Position numbers and translations under genes: made by a program. Under the pieces are notes generated by a model. The model searched no databases and was not told where the DNA came from. It saw only the letters and a program-made list of their open reading frames with translations. A stretch of DNA of 16,249 nucleotides from an uncultured Bacilli bacterium. Its GTDB lineage: Bacteria > Bacillota_I > Bacilli_A > RF39 > UBA660. Shown piece after piece: positions 6,373-14,299 of this stretch (within the stretch, counting starts at the first letter, position 1; each line of letters starts with the position of its first letter). Location of the stretch: the NCBI GenBank assembly GCA_944332645.1, contig CALVKK010000016.1, forward strand, positions 1 to 16,249. Direction: 5' to 3'.

Positions 6373-6627
6373 ATGAAAGAATTTATGGATATCATGAAAT
6401 TGATGAATAATGGTTTAAATAATGAAAGTACTTTAAAAGAGACTTATCCTCTGATCGTTAAATTAGGTTTAATAAAAAATCCTAACAACATCGATAGAGT
6501 AACTGATTGGATGCTAGAAGAAGCTTGTTTTTCACAACCTCATCCTGGTTTGGATCAAGTTGTTACTGTGTGTCGTGAAATTGTTCCAAACAAGATCAGT
6601 CAAAATTTCGAAATGAAAGCAAAATAG
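6373..6627 (+). CDS. Small protein of unknown function
   Basis: This 84-residue, probably helical, soluble protein is not recognised. It is rich in Met, Asn, Leu and Lys, has two cysteines (residues 52 and 67), and has no membrane segment. The start has AAGGAG (6361-6366) immediately after the stop of the preceding gene, so the two form an operon. Its stop is followed directly by the T-box leader of pheS, so its transcript may either end there or run into that leader. Coding status is supported by the ribosome binding site and the tight spacing. Function cannot be inferred. Confidence 0.7.
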   Translation: MKEFMDIMKLMNNGLNNESTLKETYPLIVKLGLIKNPNNIDRVTDWMLEEACFSQPHPGLDQVVTVCREIVPNKISQNFEMKAK

Positions 6628-6629
6628 AC

Positions 6630-6817
6630 GTTGAAGAAGAAATAGTATTAAAAGTAATTATTTAAAGAGAAAATGTGGTCGGTGCAAACATTTAATAATC
6701 TTTTAAGAATTCACCTTCGGAGTTTATTAGGTGACGCATTATAGTCATTAAAGATAGATTATTCTATAAATTAAGGTGGTACCACGAGCAATTCGTCCTT
6801 GCGATGAGTTGCTTTTT
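6630..6817 (+). ncRNA. T-box riboswitch, phenylalanine-specific, of pheST
   Basis: T-box leaders bind uncharged tRNA and allow transcription of aminoacyl-tRNA synthetase genes when that amino acid is short. The Stem I marks are present: AGAGA near 6666-6670 and GGTGCAA near 6681-6687. The likely specifier codon is TTC at 6710-6712 (Phe), followed by the usual A. The T-box AAGGTGGTACCACG lies at 6773-6786. Its TGGT (6777-6780) would pair with the tRNA acceptor end, and the variable base T fits the A73 discriminator of tRNA-Phe. The transcription terminator at 6787-6817 completes the switch. The 5' boundary is approximate, and no convincing dedicated promoter was found before it. Confidence 0.9.
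6787..6817 (+). terminator. Regulated terminator of the pheST T-box
   Basis: An 11-base-pair stem (6787-6797 with 6803-6813, two G-U pairs) encloses a 5-base loop and is followed by T residues to 6817. Its 5' arm directly follows the T-box sequence, so it competes with the antiterminator form. Confidence 0.85.
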
Positions 6818-6856
6818 ATTTGGAAATAGAAATTTATATTATGAAAGGAGATAATT

Positions 6857-7900
6857 ATGATTGATTCAAAAAAAATTAAAGAAGATGTTATCAATGAGAT
6901 TACAAATGTTAACGATGATAAAACTCTATACGATTTAAGAGTTAAATATATTGGTAAAAAAGGAATCATCAGCGATTTATTATCTGGTATGGGGCAATTA
7001 TCAATCGAAGAAAAAAAACAGTATGGCCCACTTATTAATAACCTAAAACAAGAGGTTACAAAATTGTTTGACGATAAACATAAAGAAATCGAATTAAATT
7101 TGTTGAATGAGAAATTAAAAAACGAGAAGATCGATATCAGTTTACCTAGCGTTAAAATACCAATGGGTAGTCCTAATATTTTAGAAAAATTAATCGAAGA
7201 AATCGAAGAACTTTTAGTTTCTATGGGTTATGATGTTGTCGACGGTCCAGAAATAGAAGAGGATAAGTATAATTTTGAAATGCTTAACATTCCTAAAGGA
7301 CATCCAGCACGCGATGCTCAAGATACCTTTTATATCGAAGGAGAGGAAATTTTACTTAGAAGTCAAACCTCGCCAACCCAAGTTAGAACGATGCTAGCTA
7401 ATAAAGGCGAAAATCCAATTAGGATGATTTGTCCTGGTAAAACTTATCGCAGGGATAATGATGATGCGACTCATTCTCATCAATTTATTCAAATTGAAGG
7501 TTTGTTAGTTGACAAAGATATTAGTTTATCTGATTTAAAAGGGACCATCGATATAATTGTAAAAAAATTATTTGGTGATAGTATCGAAACTAGATTTAGA
7601 CCTAGTTACTATCAATTCACTGAGCCTTCAGTTGAAGTGGATATCAGTTGTTTTAACTGTCATGGTCATGGATGTCATATTTGTAAACAAACTGGTTGGA
7701 TAACAGTTGCAGGAGCAGGAATAGTTCACCCTAATGTGTTAAGGATGAGTGGTTATGATCCTTTAGTATGGTCAGGATTTGCTTTTGGCTTTGGAGCTGA
7801 TCGTCTTGCAATGTTGAAATATGGTATTGATGATATTAGAACATTTTACAACGCTGATTTAAGAGAATTAAGTGTTTTTGACAGAAAGGATAGTGATTAA
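6857..7900 (+). CDS. pheS: Phenylalanyl-tRNA synthetase alpha subunit
   Basis: PheS is the catalytic subunit of the alpha2-beta2 enzyme that attaches phenylalanine to tRNA-Phe in the cytoplasm. The 347-residue product has the N-terminal coiled-coil arm that contacts tRNA (about 1-90) and then the class II core. Class II motif 2 is seen at HSHQFIQIEG (206-215) and motif 3 at GFAFGFGADRLAM (307-319). A four-cysteine loop (Cys265, 268, 273 and 276; CxxC-CxxC spacing) is seen in many bacterial PheS proteins and may bind zinc. Length is normal. AAAGGAG (6844-6850) is 6 bases before the ATG. The T-box leader regulates it, and pheT starts at the very next base after its stop. Confidence 0.97.
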   Translation: MIDSKKIKEDVINEITNVNDDKTLYDLRVKYIGKKGIISDLLSGMGQLSIEEKKQYGPLINNLKQEVTKLFDDKHKEIELNLLNEKLKNEKIDISLPSVKIPMGSPNILEKLIEEIEELLVSMGYDVVDGPEIEEDKYNFEMLNIPKGHPARDAQDTFYIEGEEILLRSQTSPTQVRTMLANKGENPIRMICPGKTYRRDNDDATHSHQFIQIEGLLVDKDISLSDLKGTIDIIVKKLFGDSIETRFRPSYYQFTEPSVEVDISCFNCHGHGCHICKQTGWITVAGAGIVHPNVLRMSGYDPLVWSGFAFGFGADRLAMLKYGIDDIRTFYNADLRELSVFDRKDSD

Positions 7901-10273
7901 ATGATCAGTTTAGATTGGGTTAAAGATTATATTGACATTTCCGATCAAGATCCTCAAGAATTGGCTGTTAAAATAACTAAAGCCGGCATCAATGTTGAAA
8001 AGGTTATAACAAATCATATTAACAATTTAGTTATTGGGGAAGTAATCGATTGTTATGATCATCCTGATAGTGATCATTTACACGTTTGCAAAGTCGATGT
8101 CGGTGATCGTGTTTTACAAATAGTTTGTGGAGCTAGTAATGTTAGAAAGGGCATAAAAGTAATTGTTTCTTTGCCAGGTGCTATTTTACCAGGTAATTTT
8201 GAAATAAAGAAAAGTAAGATTAGAAATGTTGAATCTAATGGAATGATTTGTGCTTTATACGAATTAGGATTAGAAGAAAAAACACAAGAAACCTATGCTA
8301 AAGGAATTTGTGAATTAAATAGTGATGCTCCAGTTGGAACAGATCCATTAGAATTTTTAAAAATGAGTGATACATTATATGAGTTAGATGTTCATAAACA
8401 TCGCAATAATGATTGCTATTACCACATCGGATTTGCATATGAAATAGCTGCTGTTTTAAATCGAAAAGTGACTTTACCAGTTGATGACTTTAAAGAAATT
8501 GATGACGATATTAACGATCATTTTAAATTAGAAGTAGCAACTACTAAATGTCCATATTATTTAGCTAAAATGGTTACTGATGTGGAAATAAAGGAATCAC
8601 CAGATTTTATTAAAAGAAGATTAATCGCTGCTGGGATGCGGCCAATCAACAATGTTGTCGATATTTCTAACTATGTCATGTTAGAATATGGTCAACCATT
8701 GCATTTCTTTGATAAAGATAAATTAGGTGACTATATTTTAGTTAGAGATGCCAAAGAAGATGAAAGGATTATTACCCTTGATGGTAAAGAAAGAGAACTG
8801 ATACCTTCAGATATCGTAATCACTGACGGTGCTAAACCGGTTTGTATTGCTGGTGTTATGGGTGGTGAAAATACGGAAGATGATATCAATACGAAAAGTA
8901 TTTTAATCGAAAGTGCTATTTTTGATGCTGTCAGTATCAGAAATACCGCTAATCGTTTGAATTTAAAAAGTGAAGCTTCAATTAGATATGGTAAAGGTTT
9001 AAATTATGAATATACCTTAAAAGCGATAAATCGTGCTTGTCATCTTTTAGAAAAATATGCTAATGCTAAAGTTTTAAAAGGGATGGTTATTCATGATAAA
9101 GTTGATAAATCATTAAAGACAGTTACTTTTAAAGCTGATGATATCAATAAAATATTGGGTATTACTATTACAACAGAAGATATGGAAACAGAATTAAATC
9201 GTCTTGATTTCGCTTATGAACTAGATGGTGATCAGTTTAAAGTTATGATTCCAAATCGCCGTTTGGATGTCGATCCTAACGTTAATGATATTGCTGAAGA
9301 AATAGGTAGGTTGTATGGATATCATAATTTAGTATCAACTTTACCAAAGACAAGCATTCGTAAAGGACAATATATAGGCAACGTAAACTTGCGCAAAATT
9401 ATTTCCAAACGATTGCGCAGTTTAGGGTTAAATGAGGTTAAAACTTATACGCTCATTTCAAAAAATATGGCTAATTTATTTAATTATGACGACAAGAAGA
9501 TTATTGCTTTGCCAAATCCGATGAGTAGTGACAAAGAATATATTAGAAAAACACTGCTTCCTTCATTGTTAAATGTTTATGATTATAATAAAATGCGTAA
9601 AGTTAATGATATCATGATTTATGAAATTGCTAAAACTTACGATCAAGAGTATACAGAAGATAGTAAAGTTGCTATTTTAATGAAAGGTAATTACATTAAT
9701 AGTAACTGGAATAATGTTAATATTAAAATTGATTTTTATGTACTTAAAGGCATTGTTGAAAATTTATTTAATTATTTAGGATTTAAAAATAGGTATAGTT
9801 TTGTCGTTGATAATATTGCCGATCTTCATCCTGGCATGAGTGCAAAAATACTTTTGGACCGTAAAGAAATTGGTATCATTGGTCGCGTTCATCCATCACT
9901 TAATAAAGATGAAATTTATGTATGTGAAATAAGTATGGATAAATTATTGATTGCAGCTAAACCAATTAAGTATAAAGAAATATCAAAATATCCAAGTATT
10001 AATAAAGATGTTGCTTTCATCGTTGACAAAGATGTTGCATCTATTGATATTGTAGAAATTATTAAAAAAGCTGGTGGGCGATTACTTACTGAAGTTAGTG
10101 TTTTCGATGTTTATACTGGTGAAAATGTTGATCGCGATAAAAAATCAATAGCTTATTCGTTAACATTTAATGATCCTAGTAAAACTTTGACAGATGATGA
10201 GGTCAATAAATTATTAGAAAAAATCATTAAAGAGGTTGAAATTAAAGTGCATGGTCAGTTAAGAAGTATTTAA
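7901..10273 (+). CDS. pheT: Phenylalanyl-tRNA synthetase beta subunit
   Basis: PheT partners PheS, binds tRNA-Phe and removes wrongly attached tyrosine. The 790-residue chain shows the usual domain order: an N-terminal part, an EMAP-like tRNA-binding OB fold (about 45-150; GEVIDCYDHPDSDHLHVCKV region), the B3/4 editing domain (about 205-385), B5 (about 410-480), a catalytic-like core (about 485-690), and the C-terminal anticodon-binding FDX-ACB domain (about 698-790; YPSINKDVAF through HGQLR). Length is typical. It begins directly after the pheS TAA, with AAAGGA at 7885-7890, 10 bases upstream. A terminator closes the operon. Confidence 0.97.
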   Translation: MISLDWVKDYIDISDQDPQELAVKITKAGINVEKVITNHINNLVIGEVIDCYDHPDSDHLHVCKVDVGDRVLQIVCGASNVRKGIKVIVSLPGAILPGNFEIKKSKIRNVESNGMICALYELGLEEKTQETYAKGICELNSDAPVGTDPLEFLKMSDTLYELDVHKHRNNDCYYHIGFAYEIAAVLNRKVTLPVDDFKEIDDDINDHFKLEVATTKCPYYLAKMVTDVEIKESPDFIKRRLIAAGMRPINNVVDISNYVMLEYGQPLHFFDKDKLGDYILVRDAKEDERIITLDGKERELIPSDIVITDGAKPVCIAGVMGGENTEDDINTKSILIESAIFDAVSIRNTANRLNLKSEASIRYGKGLNYEYTLKAINRACHLLEKYANAKVLKGMVIHDKVDKSLKTVTFKADDINKILGITITTEDMETELNRLDFAYELDGDQFKVMIPNRRLDVDPNVNDIAEEIGRLYGYHNLVSTLPKTSIRKGQYIGNVNLRKIISKRLRSLGLNEVKTYTLISKNMANLFNYDDKKIIALPNPMSSDKEYIRKTLLPSLLNVYDYNKMRKVNDIMIYEIAKTYDQEYTEDSKVAILMKGNYINSNWNNVNIKIDFYVLKGIVENLFNYLGFKNRYSFVVDNIADLHPGMSAKILLDRKEIGIIGRVHPSLNKDEIYVCEISMDKLLIAAKPIKYKEISKYPSINKDVAFIVDKDVASIDIVEIIKKAGGRLLTEVSVFDVYTGENVDRDKKSIAYSLTFNDPSKTLTDDEVNKLLEKIIKEVEIKVHGQLRSI

Positions 10274-10301
10274 GAACTTGTGTAATTACAAGTTCTTTTT
10301 T
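10272..10301 (+). terminator. Rho-independent terminator after pheT
   Basis: AAGAACTTGT (10272-10281) pairs with ACAAGTTCTT (10288-10297) around a 6-base loop, followed by T residues to 10301. The stem overlaps the last base pairs of the pheT stop codon. Confidence 0.88.
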
Positions 10302-10328
10302 GCAGGATTTTTAAATTTTAATTGTCAA

Positions 10329-10334
10329 TATAAT
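10329..10334 (+). promoter_or_regulatory. Likely -10 box of the comEA-comEC operon
   Basis: TATAAT is a perfect -10 hexamer 16 bases before the comEA ATG. No good -35 hexamer stands 16-18 bases upstream, so the promoter may be weak or need an activator such as a competence regulator. That last point is an inference. Confidence 0.45.
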
Positions 10335-10350
10335 TAATAGGAGGTGGAAA

Positions 10351-11013
10351 ATGTATTATGTAATGAAGTATAAATATTTTATATTATTGGGATTGATAGT
10401 TTTAGTTTTAATATTTATATTTAATGATAATGAGTCGAATGAAGATGAAATTGTTTTAGAAAAACAAGACATCGAATCAACCGTCGTAGCAGAAGAAACA
10501 AAAGTTAAAGTTGATATTAAAGGTGCTGTCAATAATCCTGGTGTTTATGAACTGGATAAAAATAGTCGTGTTAGCGACGTTATTAATCTAAGTGGTGGGT
10601 TAACTGAGGAAGCTGATACTAGTGTCATTAACTTGAGTAAAAACGTTAGTGACGAAATGGTTATAATTATTTATACTAAAGATGAAATCAAAAAAATGCA
10701 AGAGGGCGAAACTAGCATTAAGTATATTGAAAAGGAATGTATTTGTCCAAAATTAGAAAATGATGCTTGCATAGAAGAATTTGATGATGAAGAAAAGACA
10801 AATATTGAAAATAATCAATCAAATAAGATTTCTTTAAACAATGCTACTATATCGCAATTGATGGAATTAAGTGGCATAGGCCAAACAAAAGCCGAAGCTA
10901 TTATCGAATATCGACAAAATAATGGTGGTTTTAAAACGATTGAAGAAATAATGCAAGTTGATGGAATTGGACAAGCTACTTATGATAAAATCAAAGATCA
11001 GCTTACTTTATAA
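10351..11013 (+). CDS. comEA: ComEA, membrane-anchored DNA receptor for transformation
   Basis: ComEA binds incoming double-stranded DNA at the outer face of the membrane and passes it to the ComEC channel. The 220-residue product has a short basic start and a membrane anchor (about 9-24). An acidic linker and an SLBB/ComE-type domain follow (about 52-108; VDIKGAVNNPGVYEL). A second linker with Cys130, Cys132 and Cys140 leads to two helix-hairpin-helix DNA-binding motifs (SGIGQTKAEAIIEYR at 174-188 and DGIGQATYDKIK at 204-215). AGGAGGTGG (10339-10347) precedes the ATG. Its 3' end overlaps comEC. The comEB gene often found between them in Bacillus is missing. The cysteine-containing linker is not something I know as a general ComEA trait. 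Confidence 0.95.
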   Translation: MYYVMKYKYFILLGLIVLVLIFIFNDNESNEDEIVLEKQDIESTVVAEETKVKVDIKGAVNNPGVYELDKNSRVSDVINLSGGLTEEADTSVINLSKNVSDEMVIIIYTKDEIKKMQEGETSIKYIEKECICPKLENDACIEEFDDEEKTNIENNQSNKISLNNATISQLMELSGIGQTKAEAIIEYRQNNGGFKTIEEIMQVDGIGQATYDKIKDQLTL

Positions 11014-12973
11014 ACTATTAATTATTTTTACAGCTTTTTATACCTTTTTTATAACACGTAATTCGATTTATAAATCAAATTACAATGAAGGAGATATTAC
11101 CCTAACTGGTCATATTGTCAGTATGACTTATCAAGATAATAAAGTCAATATAATTTTAAAAGCTAAGGAGAAGATTAATGTTACTTATTATACTAATTTA
11201 CAGTTAGACTATGAATTAGGTGATCAAATAAAGATCAGCGGTCAATTATCTAAACCATCCAATAATACAGTGTTTAATTTGTTTAATTATCGGTTATATT
11301 TATTAAGCAACAAAATATATTTTAATTTAAAAGCTGATAAAATCGAAAAAGTAACAGATAACGATAACTTTTTTTATAAAATTAAAAATAATGTTTATAG
11401 ACGAATTGATCAATTAAAAAGTGGCAATTATATTAAAGCTTTTATTTTAGGTGATAAGCAGGATCTTGATGATAATATGCAAAATATTTATCGGGAAAAT
11501 GGCATTACGCATTTGCTCGCTATTTCTGGTATGCATGTCACATTGTTAGCTAGTATTCTTTTGTTTTTTTTGAAACGCTTTAAGTATAGTCACTTAATAA
11601 TTAGTTTGTTTTTAGTTTTTTATGCTTTTTTAACCAATTTTACGCCGTCAGTTTTAAGAGCTGTTTTTCTCTTTATCTTAAACAAATATAATAAGAAAAA
11701 AACAATCGTTTTAATTGCTTGTGTGATGCTTTTGTATAATCCCTATTATATATATAATGTTGGATTTTTATTTAGTTTTGTTATCAGTTTTTATTTAATA
11801 TATTTTGGTAAATTAAGTAATCGCTTTAAAAATTATTTCATAAAACTTTTAGTTACTTCAACTATCTGTTTTATTGCTAGTATTCCTATTATGATTAATA
11901 ATTTTTACTATATTAATTTAACTAGTCCACTTATAAATGTTATTTTTGTTCCCTTTGTTACTTTCATTATTTTTCCGTTGTGTTTGCTTGTTTTAATTAT
12001 TCCATGTTTTGATAATTTGTTGTTGTTTTGCTTGCATATTATGGAACAACTATCGTTATTTTTCAATCATTTTAACGTCGATATAATCATGAGTAAAATA
12101 AATGTCTTTTTCTTTCTTTTTTATTATCTTTTAATTACAATTATTTTTTTAAAACCAAAATACTTTTATATATTAGTCGTTGTTGTTTTAGTCCATACTA
12201 ATATTAGGTTATTTAATAAAAATATTTGTTTGACGATGATCGATGTCGGTCAAGGTGACAGTGTTTTATTGGAAATAAAAGATAAAAGTATTTTGATTGA
12301 TACTGGTGGTAGTTACTTTAGTAATTATAGTATAGCTAAAAATAAGCTCGTTCCATATTTTAAAAGTCTTGGAATTAAAAAACTTGATTATTTAATTTTG
12401 ACTCATGGTGATTATGATCACATGGGAGAAGCAATTAGTTTAATTAATAGTTTTAAAGTAGATAAAGTTATATTTAATAACGGCGAATATAATGATTTAG
12501 AGTTAGATTTAATTAAAGTACTTGAGGAAAAGAATATTGATTATTATCAAAATATTGAAGAATTAAATATCGCTAATAATAAATTATATTTTTTAAATAA
12601 TAAGTTATATGATAATGAAAATGATAATTCGAATGTTGTTTATACTGTATTAAATAATATTAAGTTATTATTAATGGGTGATGCGGGGATAGAAGTGGAA
12701 GATAACATTTTAAATAAATATAATTTAAATGATATTGACATATTAAAAGTAGGACATCATGGTAGTAAGACAAGCTCAAGTGAACAATTTATAAATAGTA
12801 TTAATCCAAAATATTCGATGATATCAGTTGGAAAAAATAATAGATATGGTCATCCAAATAAAGAAGTGCTATATAATTTAGATGATACTATTATCTATCG
12901 AACAGATTATGATGGAAGTGTTATGTTTCAATTAAAGAAAGACAAATTAAAGATAAATACATGTACACCTTAA
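10982..12973 (+). CDS. comEC: ComEC/Rec2-family DNA uptake channel
   Basis: ComEC carries single-stranded DNA across the cytoplasmic membrane during natural transformation. The 663-residue product has an N-terminal membrane segment, an OB-fold-like DUF4131 region (about 30-120), and the Competence domain with many membrane helices (about 150-410), including HLLAISGMH at 177-185. The C-terminal metallo-beta-lactamase domain (about 415-655) starts with MIDVGQGDSVLLE and carries HGDYDHMG (475-482), GDAG (566-569) and GHHGS (591-595). All the metal-site motifs are intact, so a nuclease function for this domain is plausible. An earlier in-frame ATG at 10958 would add eight residues. I prefer 10982 because the membrane helix follows at once, although neither start has a strong ribosome binding site. 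The gene overlaps comEA by 32 bases. Confidence 0.95.
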   Translation: MIKSKISLLYKLLIIFTAFYTFFITRNSIYKSNYNEGDITLTGHIVSMTYQDNKVNIILKAKEKINVTYYTNLQLDYELGDQIKISGQLSKPSNNTVFNLFNYRLYLLSNKIYFNLKADKIEKVTDNDNFFYKIKNNVYRRIDQLKSGNYIKAFILGDKQDLDDNMQNIYRENGITHLLAISGMHVTLLASILLFFLKRFKYSHLIISLFLVFYAFLTNFTPSVLRAVFLFILNKYNKKKTIVLIACVMLLYNPYYIYNVGFLFSFVISFYLIYFGKLSNRFKNYFIKLLVTSTICFIASIPIMINNFYYINLTSPLINVIFVPFVTFIIFPLCLLVLIIPCFDNLLLFCLHIMEQLSLFFNHFNVDIIMSKINVFFFLFYYLLITIIFLKPKYFYILVVVVLVHTNIRLFNKNICLTMIDVGQGDSVLLEIKDKSILIDTGGSYFSNYSIAKNKLVPYFKSLGIKKLDYLILTHGDYDHMGEAISLINSFKVDKVIFNNGEYNDLELDLIKVLEEKNIDYYQNIEELNIANNKLYFLNNKLYDNENDNSNVVYTVLNNIKLLLMGDAGIEVEDNILNKYNLNDIDILKVGHHGSKTSSSEQFINSINPKYSMISVGKNNRYGHPNKEVLYNLDDTIIYRTDYDGSVMFQLKKDKLKINTCTP

Positions 12974-12980
12974 AAGGAGG
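12974..12980 (+). promoter_or_regulatory. Ribosome binding site AAGGAGG of the DUF1016 gene
   Basis: A near-perfect Shine-Dalgarno sequence directly follows the comEC stop and lies 4 bases before the ATG at 12985. It rules against the upstream in-frame ATG at 12961, which overlaps comEC. Confidence 0.7.
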
Positions 12981-12984
12981 CAGT

Positions 12985-13869
12985 ATGAATTATTATAAAG
13001 ATATAAAAAACGAACTATTAAATAATGAAGTATGTAAAAAAGTAAAGAATTATGCAATAAATAAAAGTGATTTACAAACTTATTATAATGTTGGTAAGTT
13101 GTTATCTAAAGCAGGTAAACATTATGGACAAGGGATAATAAAAGAATATTCGATAAGATTAACAAATGAATTAGGAAAAGGTTACAGCAAAAGAAATTTA
13201 TGGCTTATGTTAAGATTTTATGAGGTAAAAGAAAAAATGCAGACAGTGTCTGCACAATTATCTTGGTCACATTATTGTGAATTATTATCAATAAAGTCTG
13301 TTGAAGAAATCAAATACTATATGCAAATAGCAGAAATTCATAGTTTGTCAGTTAGACAACTTAGAGACAAAATTAAAAATAGGGAATTTCAAAGATTACC
13401 AATAGACACAAAAGGTAAATTAATTAATAGTAATCTATCAAGCGTAGTAGATTTTGTAAAGGATCCGATACTAATTAAGAATAATTATAATTATACAGAA
13501 ATATCAGAAAAAATTTTACAAAAATTAATATTAGAAGACATAGAATCATTTATGAAAGAGTTAGGGAATTCATTTTGTTTTATAAGTAGCGAATATAAAA
13601 TTAAAATCGGTAATGTTTATAACTACATTGATCTTCTATTATTTAATTTTGAATTTGATTGCTTTGTCGTAGTTGAGTTAAAAGTAACTGAACTAAAAAA
13701 GGAGCACACTGGGCAAATCCAAGTATACATGAATTATGTTGATAATAATTTAAAAAAAATTAATCAAGACAAGACTATCGGAATAATCATATGTAAGAAA
13801 GATAATAAATTTATTATGGAGTATTGCAGTGATAAAAGGATTTTAGCTAAAGAATATGAATTGTTATAA
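12985..13869 (+). CDS. DUF1016/YhcG-family protein with PD-(D/E)XK nuclease domain
   Basis: The 294-residue product has the two-part layout of the YhcG/DUF1016 family. An N-terminal helical, winged-helix-like domain (about 1-140) contains YYNVGKLLSKAG and the GYSKRNLWLM and QLSWSHYCELL signatures. A C-terminal PD-(D/E)XK nuclease-like domain contains YIDLLLFN with the Asp, and VVVELKV with the Glu-x-Lys pair, then the family's GQIQVYMNYVDN. All catalytic residues seem present. The cellular role is not established to my knowledge; such genes are scattered and often sit in defence or mobile regions. It begins 11 bases after comEC and could be co-transcribed with it. All eight arginines use AGA or AGG, unlike its neighbours, and a decayed comEC 3' end lies downstream. 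Both point to acquisition by transfer. Confidence 0.88.
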   Translation: MNYYKDIKNELLNNEVCKKVKNYAINKSDLQTYYNVGKLLSKAGKHYGQGIIKEYSIRLTNELGKGYSKRNLWLMLRFYEVKEKMQTVSAQLSWSHYCELLSIKSVEEIKYYMQIAEIHSLSVRQLRDKIKNREFQRLPIDTKGKLINSNLSSVVDFVKDPILIKNNYNYTEISEKILQKLILEDIESFMKELGNSFCFISSEYKIKIGNVYNYIDLLLFNFEFDCFVVVELKVTELKKEHTGQIQVYMNYVDNNLKKINQDKTIGIIICKKDNKFIMEYCSDKRILAKEYELL

Positions 13870-13935
13870 TTGAAACAAGTTTAAATTAAAAACGTTATTA
13901 AAATAAAACGATTAAAATTACAATAGAAAAATAGA

Positions 13936-14112
13936 TTAATCATCTACACAAAAAGGATAGTTTAGAATATATTATTCATGGATGGAAAAATCTGTCAATT
14001 ATATTATTAGTGAATATAATTTGTCAAAAATGGATATATTAAAAGTAGGACATCACGGATCGATTAATAGTTTTGATCATTTTAAGAAGCAATATTAAAT
14101 ACTAATCACGTT
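13936..14112 (+). pseudogene. Decayed fragment of a comEC 3' region
   Basis: Reading from 13936 gives LIIYTKRIV, a stop (13963-13965), then NILFMDG. After a frame change, reading from 13982 gives MEKSVNYIISEYNLSKMDIL, then KVGHHGS, and a stop at 14096-14098. A further frame change gives SNIKY. These line up in order with comEC residues VVYT (552-555), LLLMGD, the NKYNL region, DILKVGHHGS (586-595) and NPKY. A 20-base block is identical (12740-12759 and 14036-14055). Just outside it the two copies differ at third codon positions (GAC/GAT, CAT/CAC), so this is a diverged homologue and not a recent copy. With a stop and two frame changes it cannot make a ComEC domain. Confidence 0.8.
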
Positions 14113-14123
14113 AACACGTATAT

Positions 14124-14158
14124 GACAAGTATAGATTAAAACATGACCTATACTTGTC
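14124..14158. repeat. Perfect 11-bp inverted repeat
   Basis: GACAAGTATAG (14124-14134) and CTATACTTGTC (14148-14158) are exact inverted copies with a 13-base spacer. No T-run follows on either strand, so it does not look like a simple terminator. Confidence 0.75.
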
Positions 14159-14167
14159 TCAATATGT

Positions 14168-14187
14168 ACGCTAATAGCTGTTAGCGT
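14168..14187. repeat. 7-bp inverted repeat
   Basis: ACGCTAA (14168-14174) and TTAGCGT (14181-14187) are exact inverted copies around a 6-base loop. This is the second element in a row of inverted repeats. Confidence 0.65.
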
Positions 14188-14199
14188 TTAATATAGATT

Positions 14200-14215
14200 G
14201 GAAGAATATTCTTCC
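14200..14215. repeat. 16-bp perfect palindrome
   Basis: GGAAGAATATTCTTCC reads the same on both strands with no spacer. It could be a protein-binding site or the relic of a hairpin. It lies 33 bases before the -35 box of the pilin-like gene. Confidence 0.65.
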
Positions 14216-14217
14216 TT

Positions 14218-14246
14218 AAAAGCTAATCAAATGAGATTAGCTTTTT
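14218..14246 (+). terminator. Rho-independent terminator before the pilin-like gene
   Basis: An 11-base-pair stem, AAAAGCTAATC (14218-14228) with GATTAGCTTTT (14235-14245), encloses a 6-base loop, and T continues to 14246. It probably closes the comEA-comEC-DUF1016 transcript, or once closed the ancestral comEC operon. Confidence 0.85.
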
Positions 14247-14247
14247 C

Positions 14248-14276
14248 TTGACTTTCTTTGTTTTAAAATATATAAT
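14248..14276 (+). promoter_or_regulatory. Sigma-A type promoter of the pilin-like gene
   Basis: TTGACT (14248-14253) and TATAAT (14271-14276) have 17-base spacing, one mismatch from full consensus. The gene is therefore probably expressed independently of the competence operon. Confidence 0.8.
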
Positions 14277-14293
14277 TAACTTAGAATATGATT

Positions 14294-14299
14294 GGTGAT
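14294..14299 (+). promoter_or_regulatory. Ribosome binding site GGTGAT of the pilin-like gene
   Basis: GGTGAT lies 5 bases before the GTG start at 14305. This supports a GTG start that places the prepilin signal right at the N-terminus. Confidence 0.65.

Noticed and set aside
6748..6969. Minus-strand frame across the T-box and the start of pheS
   Set aside because: It lies over the conserved T-box and terminator bases and the pheS N-terminus, which explain the sequence.
13982..14098. A 38-codon reading frame (MEKSVNY...KKQY) as a small gene
   Set aside because: It is the middle piece of the comEC remnant. Upstream and downstream parts continue in other frames, and no ribosome binding site precedes its ATG.
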